DNA of 64,000 nt from Streptomyces griseiscabiei (GTDB lineage Bacteria > Actinomycetota > Actinomycetes > Streptomycetales > Streptomycetaceae), in the NCBI RefSeq assembly GCF_020010925.1, contig NZ_JAGJBZ010000004.1, forward strand, positions 124,001 to 188,000. The letters run 5' to 3'. Made by a program: the position numbers and the translations under genes. The notes beneath the pieces are model-generated. The model was not told where the DNA came from and did not search any database. It was given only the letters and a program-made list of their open reading frames with translations. Each line of letters opens with the position of its first letter. The first letter of the stretch is position 1. Shown piece by piece: positions 51,784-60,777 of the stretch.

Positions 51784-52581
51784 ATGCCGCCCGCCAGGAA
51801 ACGCCCCCGCACCTACGACCCCGCCAAGACCCGCAAGGCCGTCCTGGCCCAGTTCGGGCACGTACGGGAGGCGGTGGGCGCCCTCACCGGCGAGCAGCTC
51901 GCGGCGCCGACCCGGCTCGGGGCGTGGACGGTCCGGGATCTGGCCGCGCACCTCACCATGGCCGTCGAGAGCGTCAGCCGGGCCCTGGAGCGGTCCGAGC
52001 CGCCGAAGGCCGAGCTGAACCCCCTCGACTACGCCTCCGCGACCGCCGCCCACGCGTCCGCCATCGCCGAGGGCAGCCACGCCCTGGCCGAGGCCCAGCC
52101 CGACCTCGTCGCCCTCTACGCGGAGGTGGAGCGGCGGGTCACCGAGGCCCTCGCCGCCGCCCCGCAGGGCCGGGTCATCGACACCCGCGCCGGCGGCATG
52201 CTGCTCGACGACTACCTGGTCACCCGCACGATCGAGCTGGTCGTCCACACCGACGACCTGAACGCCGCCGTCCCCGGCCTCGACGTCCCCTACGACCGCC
52301 ACGCCCTGGCCACCTGCGTCCGGCTGCTCGCCGACACCCTCGCAGCGCGGGCGCCCGGCGGCTCGACGGAGGTGCGGATCCCGCCGTACGCCGTCGTGCA
52401 GTGCGTGGAGGGGCCACGGCACACCCGGGGCACCCCGCCGAACGTGGTCGAGACCGACCCGCTGACCTGGATCCGCCTCGCGACCGGCCGGGTGACGTGG
52501 GCCGCCGCCCTGGACGCGGCCGACGTCAGCGCGAGCGGCGAGCGGGCGGACCTGAGCGGGCTGCTGCCGCTGATGGCCTGA
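51784..52581 (+). CDS. Mycothiol-dependent maleylpyruvate isomerase-like protein
   Basis: 265 residues. The first half is a DinB-like four-helix bundle with potential metal His in RDLAAHLTMAVESVSRALER and TIELVVHTDDL, as in mycothiol-dependent maleylpyruvate isomerases. The C-terminal 80 residues resemble a small SCP2-like domain (TDPLTWIRLATGRVTWAAAL). Most family members are probably mycothiol or bacillithiol transferases; the true substrate is unknown. ATG 51784 begins with a basic stretch, PPARKRPRTYD. The META lipoprotein gene follows at 68 bases. Confidence 0.83.
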   Translation: MPPARKRPRTYDPAKTRKAVLAQFGHVREAVGALTGEQLAAPTRLGAWTVRDLAAHLTMAVESVSRALERSEPPKAELNPLDYASATAAHASAIAEGSHALAEAQPDLVALYAEVERRVTEALAAAPQGRVIDTRAGGMLLDDYLVTRTIELVVHTDDLNAAVPGLDVPYDRHALATCVRLLADTLAARAPGGSTEVRIPPYAVVQCVEGPRHTRGTPPNVVETDPLTWIRLATGRVTWAAALDAADVSASGERADLSGLLPLMA

Positions 52582-52649
52582 ACGGGTGGGCCGGTCCGGT
52601 CCCGGCGCATCCGGTGGAACCACCCACTCACCCCACCCGTCCCACCGCC

Positions 52650-53480
52650 ATGGACAAGCGACTGCGACTGACCCTGACCGCCCTGGCCCTCTTCCCGCTC
52701 ACCCTGCTCGCGGCCTGCGGCACGGAGTCGTCCGGCGACTCCGGCAGCGGCAACGTCGGCTCGGGCACCTCGACCGCCGAGAAGTCCTCGGTCACCGACG
52801 TCCGCTGGAAGGTCGACAGCCTCACCGTCGGCGACCAGACGCGACAGGCACCCGACGGCGCCTGGCTCAGGATCGCCGACGACGGCGAGGTCGAAGGCAA
52901 CTACGGCTGCAACACCTTCGGCTCGACCGCCGCCTTCAAGGACGACGGCATCGACTTCGAGACCGCCCGGTCCACCGAGATGGCCTGCGGCGACGCCCCG
53001 ATGAAGTTCGAGGAGAGCTTCGCCCGCACGCTGGACACCGGGACGTTCACCGCCCGGACCAGCGACGGCGGACTGACCCTCACCACGGGTGACGGCGACA
53101 CCGTGAAGCTGAGCGAGGAGGAGCCCGCCGAGCTGTACGGCACGAAGTGGCGAATCGATTCGCTCATGGACCACGACGTCGCCACCTCCCTTCCCGAGGC
53201 GGCCCGGGGCAAGGCCTGGTTCACCCTCGACAAGAAGGCGGGCACGCTGAGCGGAAGCGTCGGCTGCAACGACATCTCCGCCAAGGCCACGGTGAGCGAG
53301 GACCGCATCACCCTCGGCAGTCCCCGGACCACCCGCAAGATGTGCTCCGACTCACTCATGGCCGCCGAGCGGAGCTTCCTGGAGCTCTTCCGGGGCACGG
53401 TGGAGTATCGGATCGATCACCGCAGTATCACGCTGACCAGCGAAAACGACGCGGGTATCGGCGCCGTCGCCGACAAGTGA
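52650..53480 (+). CDS. Lipoprotein with two META (HslJ-like) domains
   Basis: 276 residues. The signal peptide RLTLTALALFPLTLLAAC ends in a lipobox with Cys near residue 23. A Ser/Gly linker follows. Two META domains can be read, each with the GxxGCN core: GNYGCNTFGSTAAF near residue 88 and GSVGCNDISAKATV near 202. META domains occur in HslJ and in inhibitor-like outer proteins and may bind stress-damaged proteins or inhibit peptidases. ATG 52650 has no ribosome site. The protein should be anchored to the outer face of the membrane. Confidence 0.87.
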   Translation: MDKRLRLTLTALALFPLTLLAACGTESSGDSGSGNVGSGTSTAEKSSVTDVRWKVDSLTVGDQTRQAPDGAWLRIADDGEVEGNYGCNTFGSTAAFKDDGIDFETARSTEMACGDAPMKFEESFARTLDTGTFTARTSDGGLTLTTGDGDTVKLSEEEPAELYGTKWRIDSLMDHDVATSLPEAARGKAWFTLDKKAGTLSGSVGCNDISAKATVSEDRITLGSPRTTRKMCSDSLMAAERSFLELFRGTVEYRIDHRSITLTSENDAGIGAVADK

Positions 53481-53550
53481 CGTGCGACCGCCCGCAGTCG
53501 GGGACCGGGGCGGGCGAGATCACCGGATTCGGACCGGTGCGCGATCTCGC

Positions 53551-53565
53551 CTACACTCGGTGGCG
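53551..53565 (+). promoter_or_regulatory. Probable -10 box of a leaderless purF transcript
   Basis: TACACT (53552-53557) ends 7 bases before GTG 53565, where transcription would begin. There is no Shine-Dalgarno sequence. The same layout is seen before purD (TAGGCT). Confidence 0.55.
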
Positions 53566-55091
53566 TGCCACGTGGTGACGGACGACTCAACCACGACCTT
53601 CTCCCCGGCGAGAAAGGCCCCCAGGACGCGTGTGGCGTCTTCGGTGTCTGGGCCCCGGGTGAAGAGGTCGCCAAGCTCACGTACTTCGGGCTCTACGCCC
53701 TCCAGCATCGGGGCCAGGAATCCGCGGGTATCGCGGTCAGCAACGGCTCCCAGATCCTCGTCTTCAAGGACATGGGCCTCGTTTCCCAGGTCTTCGACGA
53801 GACCTCGCTCGGTTCCCTCCAGGGTCACATCGCGGTCGGTCACGCCCGCTACTCGACCACCGGCGCCTCCGTGTGGGAGAACGCCCAGCCGACGTTCCGT
53901 GCCACCGCGCACGGCTCCATCGCGCTCGGCCACAACGGCAACCTGGTCAACACGGCCCAGCTCGCCGAGATGGTCGCCGACCTGCCCAAGCAGGAGGGCC
54001 GTACGCCCCGCGTCGCGGCCACCAACGACACCGACCTGCTCACCGCGCTCCTCGCGGCCCAGGTCGACGAGGACGGCAAGCCGCTGACCGTCGAGGAGGC
54101 CGCTCCGAAGGTCCTCCCGCAGGTCCGCGGTGCCTTCTCCCTCGTGTTCATGAACGAGCACACCCTGTACGCCGCCCGTGACCCGCAGGGCATCCGCCCG
54201 CTGGTCCTCGGCCGGCTGGAGCGCGGCTGGGTCGTCGCCTCCGAGGGCGCCGCCCTCGACATCTGCGGCGCGAGCTTCGTCCGCGAGATCGAGCCGGGCG
54301 AGTTCATCGCCATCGACGAGAACGGTCTGCGCAGCTCCCGATTCGCGGAAGCGAAGCCCAAGGGCTGTGTCTTCGAGTACGTCTATCTGGCCCGCCCGGA
54401 CACCGACATCGCCGGCCGGAACGTGTACCTCTCCCGGGTGGAGATGGGGCGCAAGCTGGCCAAGGAAGCCCCCGTCGAGGCCGATCTGGTCATAGCGACC
54501 CCGGAATCCGGCACCCCGGCCGCCATCGGGTACGCGGAGGCCTCGGGCATCCCGTTCGGTGCGGGTCTGGTGAAGAACGCGTACGTCGGACGTACGTTCA
54601 TCCAGCCCTCCCAGACGATCCGCCAGCTCGGTATCCGGCTGAAGCTGAACCCGCTCAAGGAAGTCATCAAGGGCAAGCGCCTGGTCGTGGTCGACGACTC
54701 GATCGTCCGCGGCAACACCCAGCGCGCCCTGGTCCGGATGCTCCGCGAGGCGGGCGCCGCCGAGGTCCACATCCGGATCTCCTCGCCGCCCGTGAAGTGG
54801 CCCTGCTTCTTCGGCATCGACTTCGCCACCCGCGCCGAGCTGATCGCCAACGGCATGACGATCGACGAGATCGGCACCTCGCTCGGCGCCGACTCCCTCT
54901 CCTACATCTCCATCGACGGCATGATCGAGGCGACCACCATCGCCAAGCCGAACCTCTGCCGGGCCTGTTTCGACGGCGAGTACCCGATGGAGCTGCCGGA
55001 CCCCGAGCTGCTCGGCAAGCGGCTCCTGGAGACCGAGCTGGCCGCCGGGCCCGCCGCCACGGCCGCCACCGACGCGATCCGCCGCCCGTAG
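53565..55091 (+). CDS. purF: Amidophosphoribosyltransferase
   Basis: 508 residues, the committed step of purine synthesis (PRPP and glutamine to phosphoribosylamine). It has a propeptide of 22 residues, and the nucleophile Cys23 lies in DACGVFGVWAP, as in the iron-sulfur, self-processing PurF class. The PRPP loop is RLVVVDDSIVRGNTQRALVR. Cys residues that could hold a 4Fe-4S cluster are in KWPCFFGIDF and NLCRACFDGE. GTG 53565 fits a leaderless mRNA. purM follows 47 bases later. Confidence 0.97.
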   Translation: MPRGDGRLNHDLLPGEKGPQDACGVFGVWAPGEEVAKLTYFGLYALQHRGQESAGIAVSNGSQILVFKDMGLVSQVFDETSLGSLQGHIAVGHARYSTTGASVWENAQPTFRATAHGSIALGHNGNLVNTAQLAEMVADLPKQEGRTPRVAATNDTDLLTALLAAQVDEDGKPLTVEEAAPKVLPQVRGAFSLVFMNEHTLYAARDPQGIRPLVLGRLERGWVVASEGAALDICGASFVREIEPGEFIAIDENGLRSSRFAEAKPKGCVFEYVYLARPDTDIAGRNVYLSRVEMGRKLAKEAPVEADLVIATPESGTPAAIGYAEASGIPFGAGLVKNAYVGRTFIQPSQTIRQLGIRLKLNPLKEVIKGKRLVVVDDSIVRGNTQRALVRMLREAGAAEVHIRISSPPVKWPCFFGIDFATRAELIANGMTIDEIGTSLGADSLSYISIDGMIEATTIAKPNLCRACFDGEYPMELPDPELLGKRLLETELAAGPAATAATDAIRRP

Positions 55092-55138
55092 TCCGGGCCC
55101 GTCACACCTGCCGTACGACACGAAGGTTCTCACTAGCC

Positions 55139-56209
55139 ATGTCTGAGACAACTGGTGCCAGCTACGCAGCCGCGGGCGTCGACATCGAGGCGGGCGACCG
55201 CGCCGTCGAGCTGATGAAGGAGTGGGTGAAGAAGACCCAGCGCCCCGAGGTCCTCGGCGGCCTCGGCGGTTTCGCCGGACTCTTCGACGCCTCCGCCCTC
55301 AAGCGCTACGAGCGCCCGCTGCTCGCCTCCGCGACGGACGGCGTCGGCACGAAGGTCGACATCGCCCGGCAGCTCGGCGTGTACGACACCATCGGCCATG
55401 ACCTGGTCGCGATGGTGATGGACGACATCGTGGTCTGCGGCGCCGAGCCGCTGTTCATGACCGACTACATCTGTGTCGGCAAGGTCCACCCCGAGCGGGT
55501 CGCCGCCATCGTCAAGGGCATCGCCGAGGGCTGTGTCCTCGCCGGCTGCGCCCTCGTCGGCGGCGAGACCGCCGAGCACCCCGGCCTCCTCGGCCCGGAC
55601 GACTTCGACGTGGCCGGCGCCGGCACGGGCGTGGTCGAGGCGGAGCACCTGCTCGGCCCGGATCGTATCCGTACGGGTGACGCGGTGATCGCGATGGCCG
55701 CCTCCGGCCTTCACTCGAACGGGTACTCGCTGGTCCGCCACGTCCTGCTCAACCAGGCGGGCCTCTCCCTGGACGCCGAGATCGCCGAGCTCGGCCGCAC
55801 CCTGGGCGCGGAGCTGCTGGAGCCCACCAAGATCTACTCGCTGGACTGTCTGGCCCTCACCCGCACCACCGAGGTCCACGCCTTCAGCCACGTCACCGGA
55901 GGCGGTCTCGCGGCCAACCTGGCCCGGGTGATCCCGGACGGCCTCCACGCCACCGTGGACCGCTCCACCTGGACCCCGGCCCCGATCTTCGACCTGGTCG
56001 GCACCACGGGTCAGGTCGAGCGCCTGGAGCTGGAGAAGACCCTGAACATGGGCGTGGGCATGATCGCCATCGTCCCCCAGGAGTCGGCGGACGTGGCCCT
56101 GACGACCCTGGCCGACCGCGGTGTCGAAGCCTGGGTCGCGGGCGAGATCACCGACCGCGCCGACCACACCACGGGCGCGGAACTGGTGGGCGACTACGCA
56201 CGGGGCTGA
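55139..56209 (+). CDS. purM: AIR synthetase
   Basis: 356 residues. It closes the imidazole ring (FGAM to AIR). Parts typical of the family are SATDGVGTKVDIARQLG, GHDLVAMVMDDIVVCGAEPL, ALVGGETAEHPG, SGLHSNGYSLVR and HVTGGGLAANLARVIPDGLH. It is coupled to purF by a short gap and ends at a strong hairpin. Confidence 0.97.
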   Translation: MSETTGASYAAAGVDIEAGDRAVELMKEWVKKTQRPEVLGGLGGFAGLFDASALKRYERPLLASATDGVGTKVDIARQLGVYDTIGHDLVAMVMDDIVVCGAEPLFMTDYICVGKVHPERVAAIVKGIAEGCVLAGCALVGGETAEHPGLLGPDDFDVAGAGTGVVEAEHLLGPDRIRTGDAVIAMAASGLHSNGYSLVRHVLLNQAGLSLDAEIAELGRTLGAELLEPTKIYSLDCLALTRTTEVHAFSHVTGGGLAANLARVIPDGLHATVDRSTWTPAPIFDLVGTTGQVERLELEKTLNMGVGMIAIVPQESADVALTTLADRGVEAWVAGEITDRADHTTGAELVGDYARG

Positions 56210-56237
56210 CCGGGGCCGTATCCCGGGCACGCCAAAA

Positions 56238-56272
56238 GCGCCCCCGATGGGTCGAAGACCCACAGGGGGCGC
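56238..56272 (+). terminator. Terminator after purFM
   Basis: An interrupted stem: GCGCCCCC (56238-56245) with GGGGGCGC (56265-56272), plus an inner TGGGT/ACCCA pair. Its right arm merges with an inverted copy of the dispersed GC-rich element (56266-56285). Confidence 0.75.
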
Positions 56273-56429
56273 GGGGAACGGCGCGATCAGCCACGAGAAA
56301 CCCGCGGCCGCGAACGCACAGTCACCCCCGAGCCATCAGGCGCCCGGCAACTCCCAGCGGAGCGAACACGCACAAAACCCGGTCCGGCGGGAGCAACCCG
56401 CTTGGACCGGGTGGAGCGCAAATGGATCG

Positions 56430-56687
56430 TCAAGCGCCGCGACGATGAGAGGCGGGACCGGACTGATCGTCCCCGTCGTCCTCATCGTCGTCGTTATAAA
56501 GATCCGCGTACTGGGCGTACGGGTCGTCGTCGTCTTCGTCGTCCTCGAACGGTTCGCCGTTCGGAGGTTGGCTCGAAGTCGATGCGCCCAGCTCGCTGGC
56601 CAGACGCGACAGGTCAGTCCCGCCGCTGTTGTACTTCAGCTGGCGGGCGACCTTCGTCTGCTTGGCCTTGGCCCGGCCGCGCCCCAT
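56430..56687 (-). CDS. DUF3073 small protein
   Basis: 85 residues. The N-terminus MGRGRAKAKQTKVARQLKYN is basic and strongly conserved in actinobacteria, and SGGTDLSRLASELG follows. The C-terminal half is acidic (DDEDDDDPYAQYADLYNDDD). Such charge-split proteins often bind RNA or ribosomes, but its role is not known. ATG 56687 has GAGGGGG 6 bases upstream. It lies downstream of vdh on the same strand with a 312-base gap containing a GC-rich hairpin near 56965-56990. Confidence 0.87.
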   Translation of the reverse strand: MGRGRAKAKQTKVARQLKYNSGGTDLSRLASELGASTSSQPPNGEPFEDDEDDDDPYAQYADLYNDDDEDDGDDQSGPASHRRGA

Positions 56688-56999
56688 GGCTCGACCCCCT
56701 CGGTGACGGGGCTCGACGGCCCCAGAGTCTTGACACGCGTTCATGATCTGGAACGGACTCTCCGTGGAGAGACCGGTCCGTAGGGCTTCCACGGTACCTG
56801 AGCCCACGCCCATACGGTACGTCGCCCGCAGGACGTGCCCGTGCCCAGAACCTGCGAGGAGCCCTTTCCTCGCTGGTCAACGGTGATTTTAACCGTTTCT
56901 CGGCGGACGACCCGCCGACGGAAGTGAGAGTTCTCTCTAAAGCCGCCGACGGGTACCGGCCGACGCCGCGCGCGGCCCGCGCGGCGCCTTTGCCGAAGG

Positions 57000-58094
57000 T
57001 CAGTGAGCGCGGCCCGCCGCCGCCTCGTGCATCCGCTGCTCGGCGATCCGGTCGGCCGCGGCGGCCGGCGGAATGCCATCCGTCTTCGCACGTGCGAAGA
57101 TCGCCAACGTGGTGTCGAAGATCTTCGCCGCCTTCGCCCTGCACCGCTCGAAGTCGAACCCGTGCAGTTCGTCGGCGACCTGGACGACCCCGCCGGCGTT
57201 CACCACGTAGTCCGGGGCGTAGAGGATCCCGCGATCGGCGAGGTCCTTCTCGACGCCGGGGTGGGCGAGCTGGTTGTTGGCCGCGCCGCACACCACCTTG
57301 GCGGTCAGCACCGGCACGGAGTCGTCGTTCAGGGCGCCGCCGAGCGCGCAGGGGGCGTAGATGTCGAGCCCCTCGGTGCGGATCAGCGCGTCGGTGTCGG
57401 CGACGGCGGTGACCCCGTCCGGGTGCCGGTCGAGGATCCGCCGTACGGCGTCCTCGCGCACGTCCGTGATCACGATCTCGGCGCCCTCGGCCCGCAGATG
57501 CGTCACGAGGTGGTGGCCGACCTTGCCGACGCCCGCGATGCCGACCCGGCGGTCGCGCAGCGAGGGATCGCCCCACAGCTGCTGGGCGGAGGCCCGCATG
57601 CCCTGGTAGACGCCGAAGGCGGTGAGGACGGACGAATCGCCTGCGCCGCCGTTCTCCGGGGACCGGCCGGTGGTCCAGCGGCACGTGCGGGCCACGACGT
57701 CCATGTCGGCGACATAGGTGCCGACGTCGCAGGCGGTCACGTACCGGCCGCCCAGCGAGGCCACGAACCGCCCGTAGGCGAGCAGCAGCTCCTCGCTCTT
57801 GATCCGGTCGGGGTCGCCGATGATCACGGCCTTGCCGCCGCCGTGGTCGAGCCCGGCCATGGCGTTCTTGTACGACATCCCGCGCGCCAGGTTCAGGGCG
57901 TCGGCGACGGCCTCGGCCTCGGTCGCGTACGGGTAGAAGCGTGTGCCGCCGAGAGCGGGGCCCAGCGCGGTGGAGTGGATGGCGATGACGGCCTTGAGGC
58001 CGCTGGCCCGGTCCTGGCAGAGCACGACTTGCTCGTGACCGCCCTGGTCCGACTGGAACAGGGTGTGCAGGACGCCGTCAGATACATCGGTCAC
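57000..58094 (-). CDS. vdh: Valine (branched-chain amino acid) dehydrogenase
   Basis: 364 residues of the Leu/Phe/Val dehydrogenase family. It deaminates branched-chain amino acids with NAD, feeding acyl-CoA starters. The substrate and catalytic Lys are in [40 protein letters not shown] and [13 protein letters not shown]. The Rossmann motif is [12 protein letters not shown], and [20 protein letters not shown] is near the end. ATG 58094 begins [20 protein letters not shown]. The match to the S. coelicolor vdh position supports the name. It is divergent from the next gene. Confidence 0.94.
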   Translation of the reverse strand: MTDVSDGVLHTLFQSDQGGHEQVVLCQDRASGLKAVIAIHSTALGPALGGTRFYPYATEAEAVADALNLARGMSYKNAMAGLDHGGGKAVIIGDPDRIKSEELLLAYGRFVASLGGRYVTACDVGTYVADMDVVARTCRWTTGRSPENGGAGDSSVLTAFGVYQGMRASAQQLWGDPSLRDRRVGIAGVGKVGHHLVTHLRAEGAEIVITDVREDAVRRILDRHPDGVTAVADTDALIRTEGLDIYAPCALGGALNDDSVPVLTAKVVCGAANNQLAHPGVEKDLADRGILYAPDYVVNAGGVVQVADELHGFDFERCRAKAAKIFDTTLAIFARAKTDGIPPAAAADRIAEQRMHEAAAGRAH

Positions 58095-58317
58095 GGTGGT
58101 GACTCCTGGGTAAGAAGCGGCGGTTGCTGACAGGTCCCCGTACGGGTGGCGGGGTCTGTGAGCATGAGATTAGAGCCTGCGTCCGCCGTACAGCGGCGCA
58201 GCCTCAGGATCACCCCACTCCTGGAGTACGGACGTGGTGCGATCCGCACAGTTTTCCGGCCCCTCCGTGTGCGGGTTCGGCAGGTTTCCCGGGTGGCAGC
58301 CGGGGGAGGGAGCAGGG

Positions 58318-59175
58318 GTGCCCAAGGTGTCCTCGGTGATCGTCCCGTACGCGTCCTACCTCCGCGTGTACGAGCCGCTGGCGGCCTTCCCCGAGCCCGA
58401 GCGCGGCCACTGGGCCCGCTACGCCCGGCGTCCGGACCGTCCCTCGTACCAGGACGAACTGCGCCGCTCGCTGGCCGACCTGCTGCCGACCCCGCCTGTC
58501 CCGGTGCCGGTGCACGAGAGCGGCGACGCCTTCGTGGTGGAGGTCGACGGGGTGGTCTGCGTCTGCCCCTGGCGGACCCGGCTGCGCGGCTGGCAGGCGC
58601 TCGGCGATCTCGCCGAGGAACTGCCCGCCCCGGTCCTGGACGCGGTGCTGCCGCCGCTGGTGCGTCATCAGGCGAGCCAGGACTACGAGCGCTGGATGGC
58701 CGGCAACCCCGACGCCCGGCCGTGGATCCGCACCGCGACCTGGCAGGTGCCGCTGAACTGGTTCGTCCTCGTCTCGGACGAGGAGCGGACGTACGAGAAG
58801 GGCTCGGGCGAGAAGGGTTCCGGCGAGATTTCGCCGGTGCTTCGCTATCGCACGCCCATGGTGCAGGCCCGGCGGCGGGTGGCGCGGGGGCTGCGGGCGC
58901 TGCGCGACACCCTCGACGAGAGTCCGCTCATCGACGGTCTGATCGACGTGGGCCGCTGGCTGGAGGAGTTCCACCCACGCTCGCTGGTCGAGCTGGACTA
59001 CGGCGGCCTCGTGCACGTCCTGCCCGCCGCCGACCTGGACGGCGACCACTCGGCGGCCGATGTCGCCGAGGGCATCGAGGCCCTGCGCGGCGGGGACGGC
59101 CTGGCCGCCGGGGAGGCGTACGGGCGGCTGGTGGAGCGCTGGCGGGCGGTCCGGGACCGGCGCTCGGCCAACTGA
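58318..59175 (+). CDS. Conserved hypothetical protein between vdh and bldC
   Basis: 285 residues, probably cytoplasmic, with no membrane segment. Readable blocks are VPYASYLRVYEPLAAFPEPE, WARYARRPDRPSYQDELRRS, FVVEVDGVVCVCPWRTRLRG, RHQASQDYERWMAGNPDARP and SLVELDYGGLVHVLPAADLD. It holds a place next to bldC in streptomycetes (from memory), but no domain of known function is recognised. GTG 58318 has GGAGGGAG upstream. A short KGSGEKGSGE loop is repeated near residue 165. Confidence 0.8.
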   Translation: MPKVSSVIVPYASYLRVYEPLAAFPEPERGHWARYARRPDRPSYQDELRRSLADLLPTPPVPVPVHESGDAFVVEVDGVVCVCPWRTRLRGWQALGDLAEELPAPVLDAVLPPLVRHQASQDYERWMAGNPDARPWIRTATWQVPLNWFVLVSDEERTYEKGSGEKGSGEISPVLRYRTPMVQARRRVARGLRALRDTLDESPLIDGLIDVGRWLEEFHPRSLVELDYGGLVHVLPAADLDGDHSAADVAEGIEALRGGDGLAAGEAYGRLVERWRAVRDRRSAN

Positions 59176-59767
59176 ACCGGTCCGGCGTTCCGGCCGTACT
59201 TGTGACTTGTGGGGCCGGTGGGAAAAGGCTTTCCACAAAAGCTGAAGCATGGTGAACTGTCCACCCTTGGCCCATGCTTGACACACTGAAGTTCCACAGG
59301 AGTGTCATCGTGGGACGTAGGCCTCGATCCGGGCTTTTGTGTCAAGCAGGCGACAAGCGTGACGGATTGCACTTACGCGGACCTTGCCTCCTACGCACCT
59401 CCTCGTGTCAAAATAGGACAAGGAGCCCGGGGGAGGCTCCTTCTGCCCGCGTATGGGTGGAATCTCAGCATTGCACGCTATTGGGGGGTCTTGAGACTCC
59501 TGCACGCCACTGTGACTGATCGTCACAGTGGCGTGACTGTCCGCTATGGCATGGTCCATCGGCATCCGTCGCTGATGAACACCTGGGAGGGCAATTCCAT
59601 CGGTTTGGCCGACGCGGCTGGACAGATGGTGTAGTTGTAGTGCCGAGGACAAGCCGTTCGTCCTATAACCGACTCGACTCGCGTCCGCCATTTCGGGCAA
59701 CGCGGGTCAAGGTGCAGAATTTAGAGGAAAGAACCGAGAAGGTTCGGTTCTCCCGAGGAGGCCGCTC
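59176..59767 (+). promoter_or_regulatory. Long structured region upstream of bldC
   Basis: 592 bases without a supported gene, richer in A/T than its flanks. It contains, in order: a 10-base inverted repeat (59276-59285 with 59338-59347); a terminator-like hairpin AAGGAGCC/GGCTCCTT (about 59424-59446); a perfect 14-base-pair palindrome (59503-59516 with 59522-59535); a possible -10 TATAAC (59664-59669); and a hairpin AGAACCGA/TCGGTTCT (59730-59737 with 59744-59751) that ends 2 bases before the bldC ribosome site. Confidence 0.65.
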
Positions 59768-59974
59768 ATGACCGCTCGCACCCCTGATGCCGAGCCGCTG
59801 CTGACCCCGGCTGAGGTCGCCACCATGTTCCGCGTCGACCCCAAGACGGTCACGCGGTGGGCGAAGGCCGGCAAGCTCACGTCCATCCGCACGCTCGGCG
59901 GACACCGCCGTTACCGCGAGGCTGAGGTCCGCGCACTGCTCGCGGGTATTCCGCAGCAGCGCAGCGAGGCCTGA
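59768..59974 (+). CDS. bldC: BldC, MerR-like developmental regulator
   Basis: 68 residues that consist of a winged helix-turn-helix alone: LLTPAEVATMFRVDPKTVTR, WAKAGKLTSIRTLGGHRRYR, and a short tail. It is the size and sequence type of BldC, which binds as head-to-tail arrays on direct repeats and delays entry into reproductive growth. No effector domain is present. ATG 59768 has GAGGAGG 6-7 bases upstream. It is a single gene followed by a strong terminator at 60157-60196. Confidence 0.97.
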   Translation: MTARTPDAEPLLTPAEVATMFRVDPKTVTRWAKAGKLTSIRTLGGHRRYREAEVRALLAGIPQQRSEA

Positions 59975-60156
59975 ACAGCCGCACAACAGGGCATTTCGGC
60001 TGGTCCCCCAATCGGCCGGAAGCCAGGAAACACCGCTCAAGCTGCTCCGAACGACGCGGGTTCTGCCCCAACAGATCCCACGCCCGAGCCACACAGAACT
60101 TCCGGGAGGCCCAGGCCCCCCGGGCCTCGTCAGGCAAGCACCAAGGGTGCGTCGTA

Positions 60157-60196
60157 GATCGCGCTGGACTCCGCCGGGTCCAGCGCGATCTTTTTT
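60157..60196 (+). terminator. Intrinsic terminator downstream of bldC
   Basis: A perfect 13-base-pair stem (60157-60169 with 60178-60190), an 8-base loop and six T (60191-60196). Confidence 0.93.
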
Positions 60197-60320
60197 GTGC
60201 GTCCGGCCAGGGGATCGGGTCCGGGGGCGACGAGTTGTGCGCGGGCTTGTCGGACTCTGGGGAGGGCTGTCGGATCTCCTGTGCAGGCCTCCGGGGACTG
60301 GTGCAATTGCACATATTAAA

Positions 60321-60403
60321 TTGACCAGTTGTAGGAGAGTGGTAAGAACCGGCGTTCTGAAAACTCGTGCGGTGACACCCGTCACACGCCGGGATCCTTG
60401 CTG
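60321..60403 (+). ncRNA. Possible small structured RNA with its own promoter
   Basis: TTGACC-16-TAAGAA would start transcription near 60355, just inside or before a fold in which CCGGCGT (about 60350) pairs with ACGCCGG, enclosing GGTGAC/GTCAC. No open frame or protein gene follows on this strand. Speculative. Confidence 0.25.
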
Positions 60404-60483
60404 TCCGCGCGACATCTGCGGTAAAGGGGGCGGCAGTTGAGCGTGACACGCCCTAGCCGAGTGTGTTCCCTGCGGGAGGCGTC

Positions 60484-60675
60484 TCACGCCTTGGAGGGCG
60501 TCTCGTCCTCCGCGGTCTCCTCCGTGCCGTCCTCGCCGCCGGCCCCGGGCTCCGACGCCAGCCGTAACAGCCGGTGGCAGATCGGGCAGTGGCGGGTGAG
60601 GTGGCGGTACGACGAGGCGGCCGACAAGTGAGCACGGAGCAATGCGCGGGTCTCGTGCCGAGCGGACGCCGCCAT
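60484..60675 (-). CDS. Small conserved protein with a CxxC pair (DUF6274-like)
   Basis: 63 residues. The helical start MAASARHETRALLRAHLSAA is followed by YRHLTRHCPICHRLLRLASE, with HCPxCH as a likely zinc site. The tail is acidic and ends PSKA. I recall this type as a small conserved Streptomyces family; the role is unknown. ATG 60675 has GGAGGTGG upstream, one of the best ribosome sites in the window. Confidence 0.75.
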   Translation of the reverse strand: MAASARHETRALLRAHLSAASSYRHLTRHCPICHRLLRLASEPGAGGEDGTEETAEDETPSKA

Positions 60676-60777
60676 ACGCCACCTCCGGGGGTCTCTGGGC
60701 CCTGAATTCTGAGGTACCGGCGGAATGTGACGCCGTCAACCCCCACGGAGCCGAGGAGGGGTCGCAGGCCCCCTCCA

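Larger units (their letters stand above)
59975..60483. other. Intergenic region after bldC
   Basis: 509 bases without a supported protein gene. It holds the terminator at 60157-60196, a 12-base perfect palindrome GTGCAATTGCAC (60301-60312), a promoter-like TTGACC (60321-60326)-16 bases-TAAGAA (60343-60348) on the plus strand, and a foldable stretch at 60349-60403. Confidence 0.5.

Noticed and set aside
59302..59700. Open frames of 110 and 131 codons on both strands before bldC
   Set aside because: There is no ribosome site and no third-position G/C bias, and hairpins interrupt them. Treated as a control region.
60021..60157. Minus-strand translation resembling WCLPDEARGAWASRKF as a possible relic of a mobile or replication gene
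   Set aside because: It is too short, with no start or partner motifs; recorded only as a faint hint.
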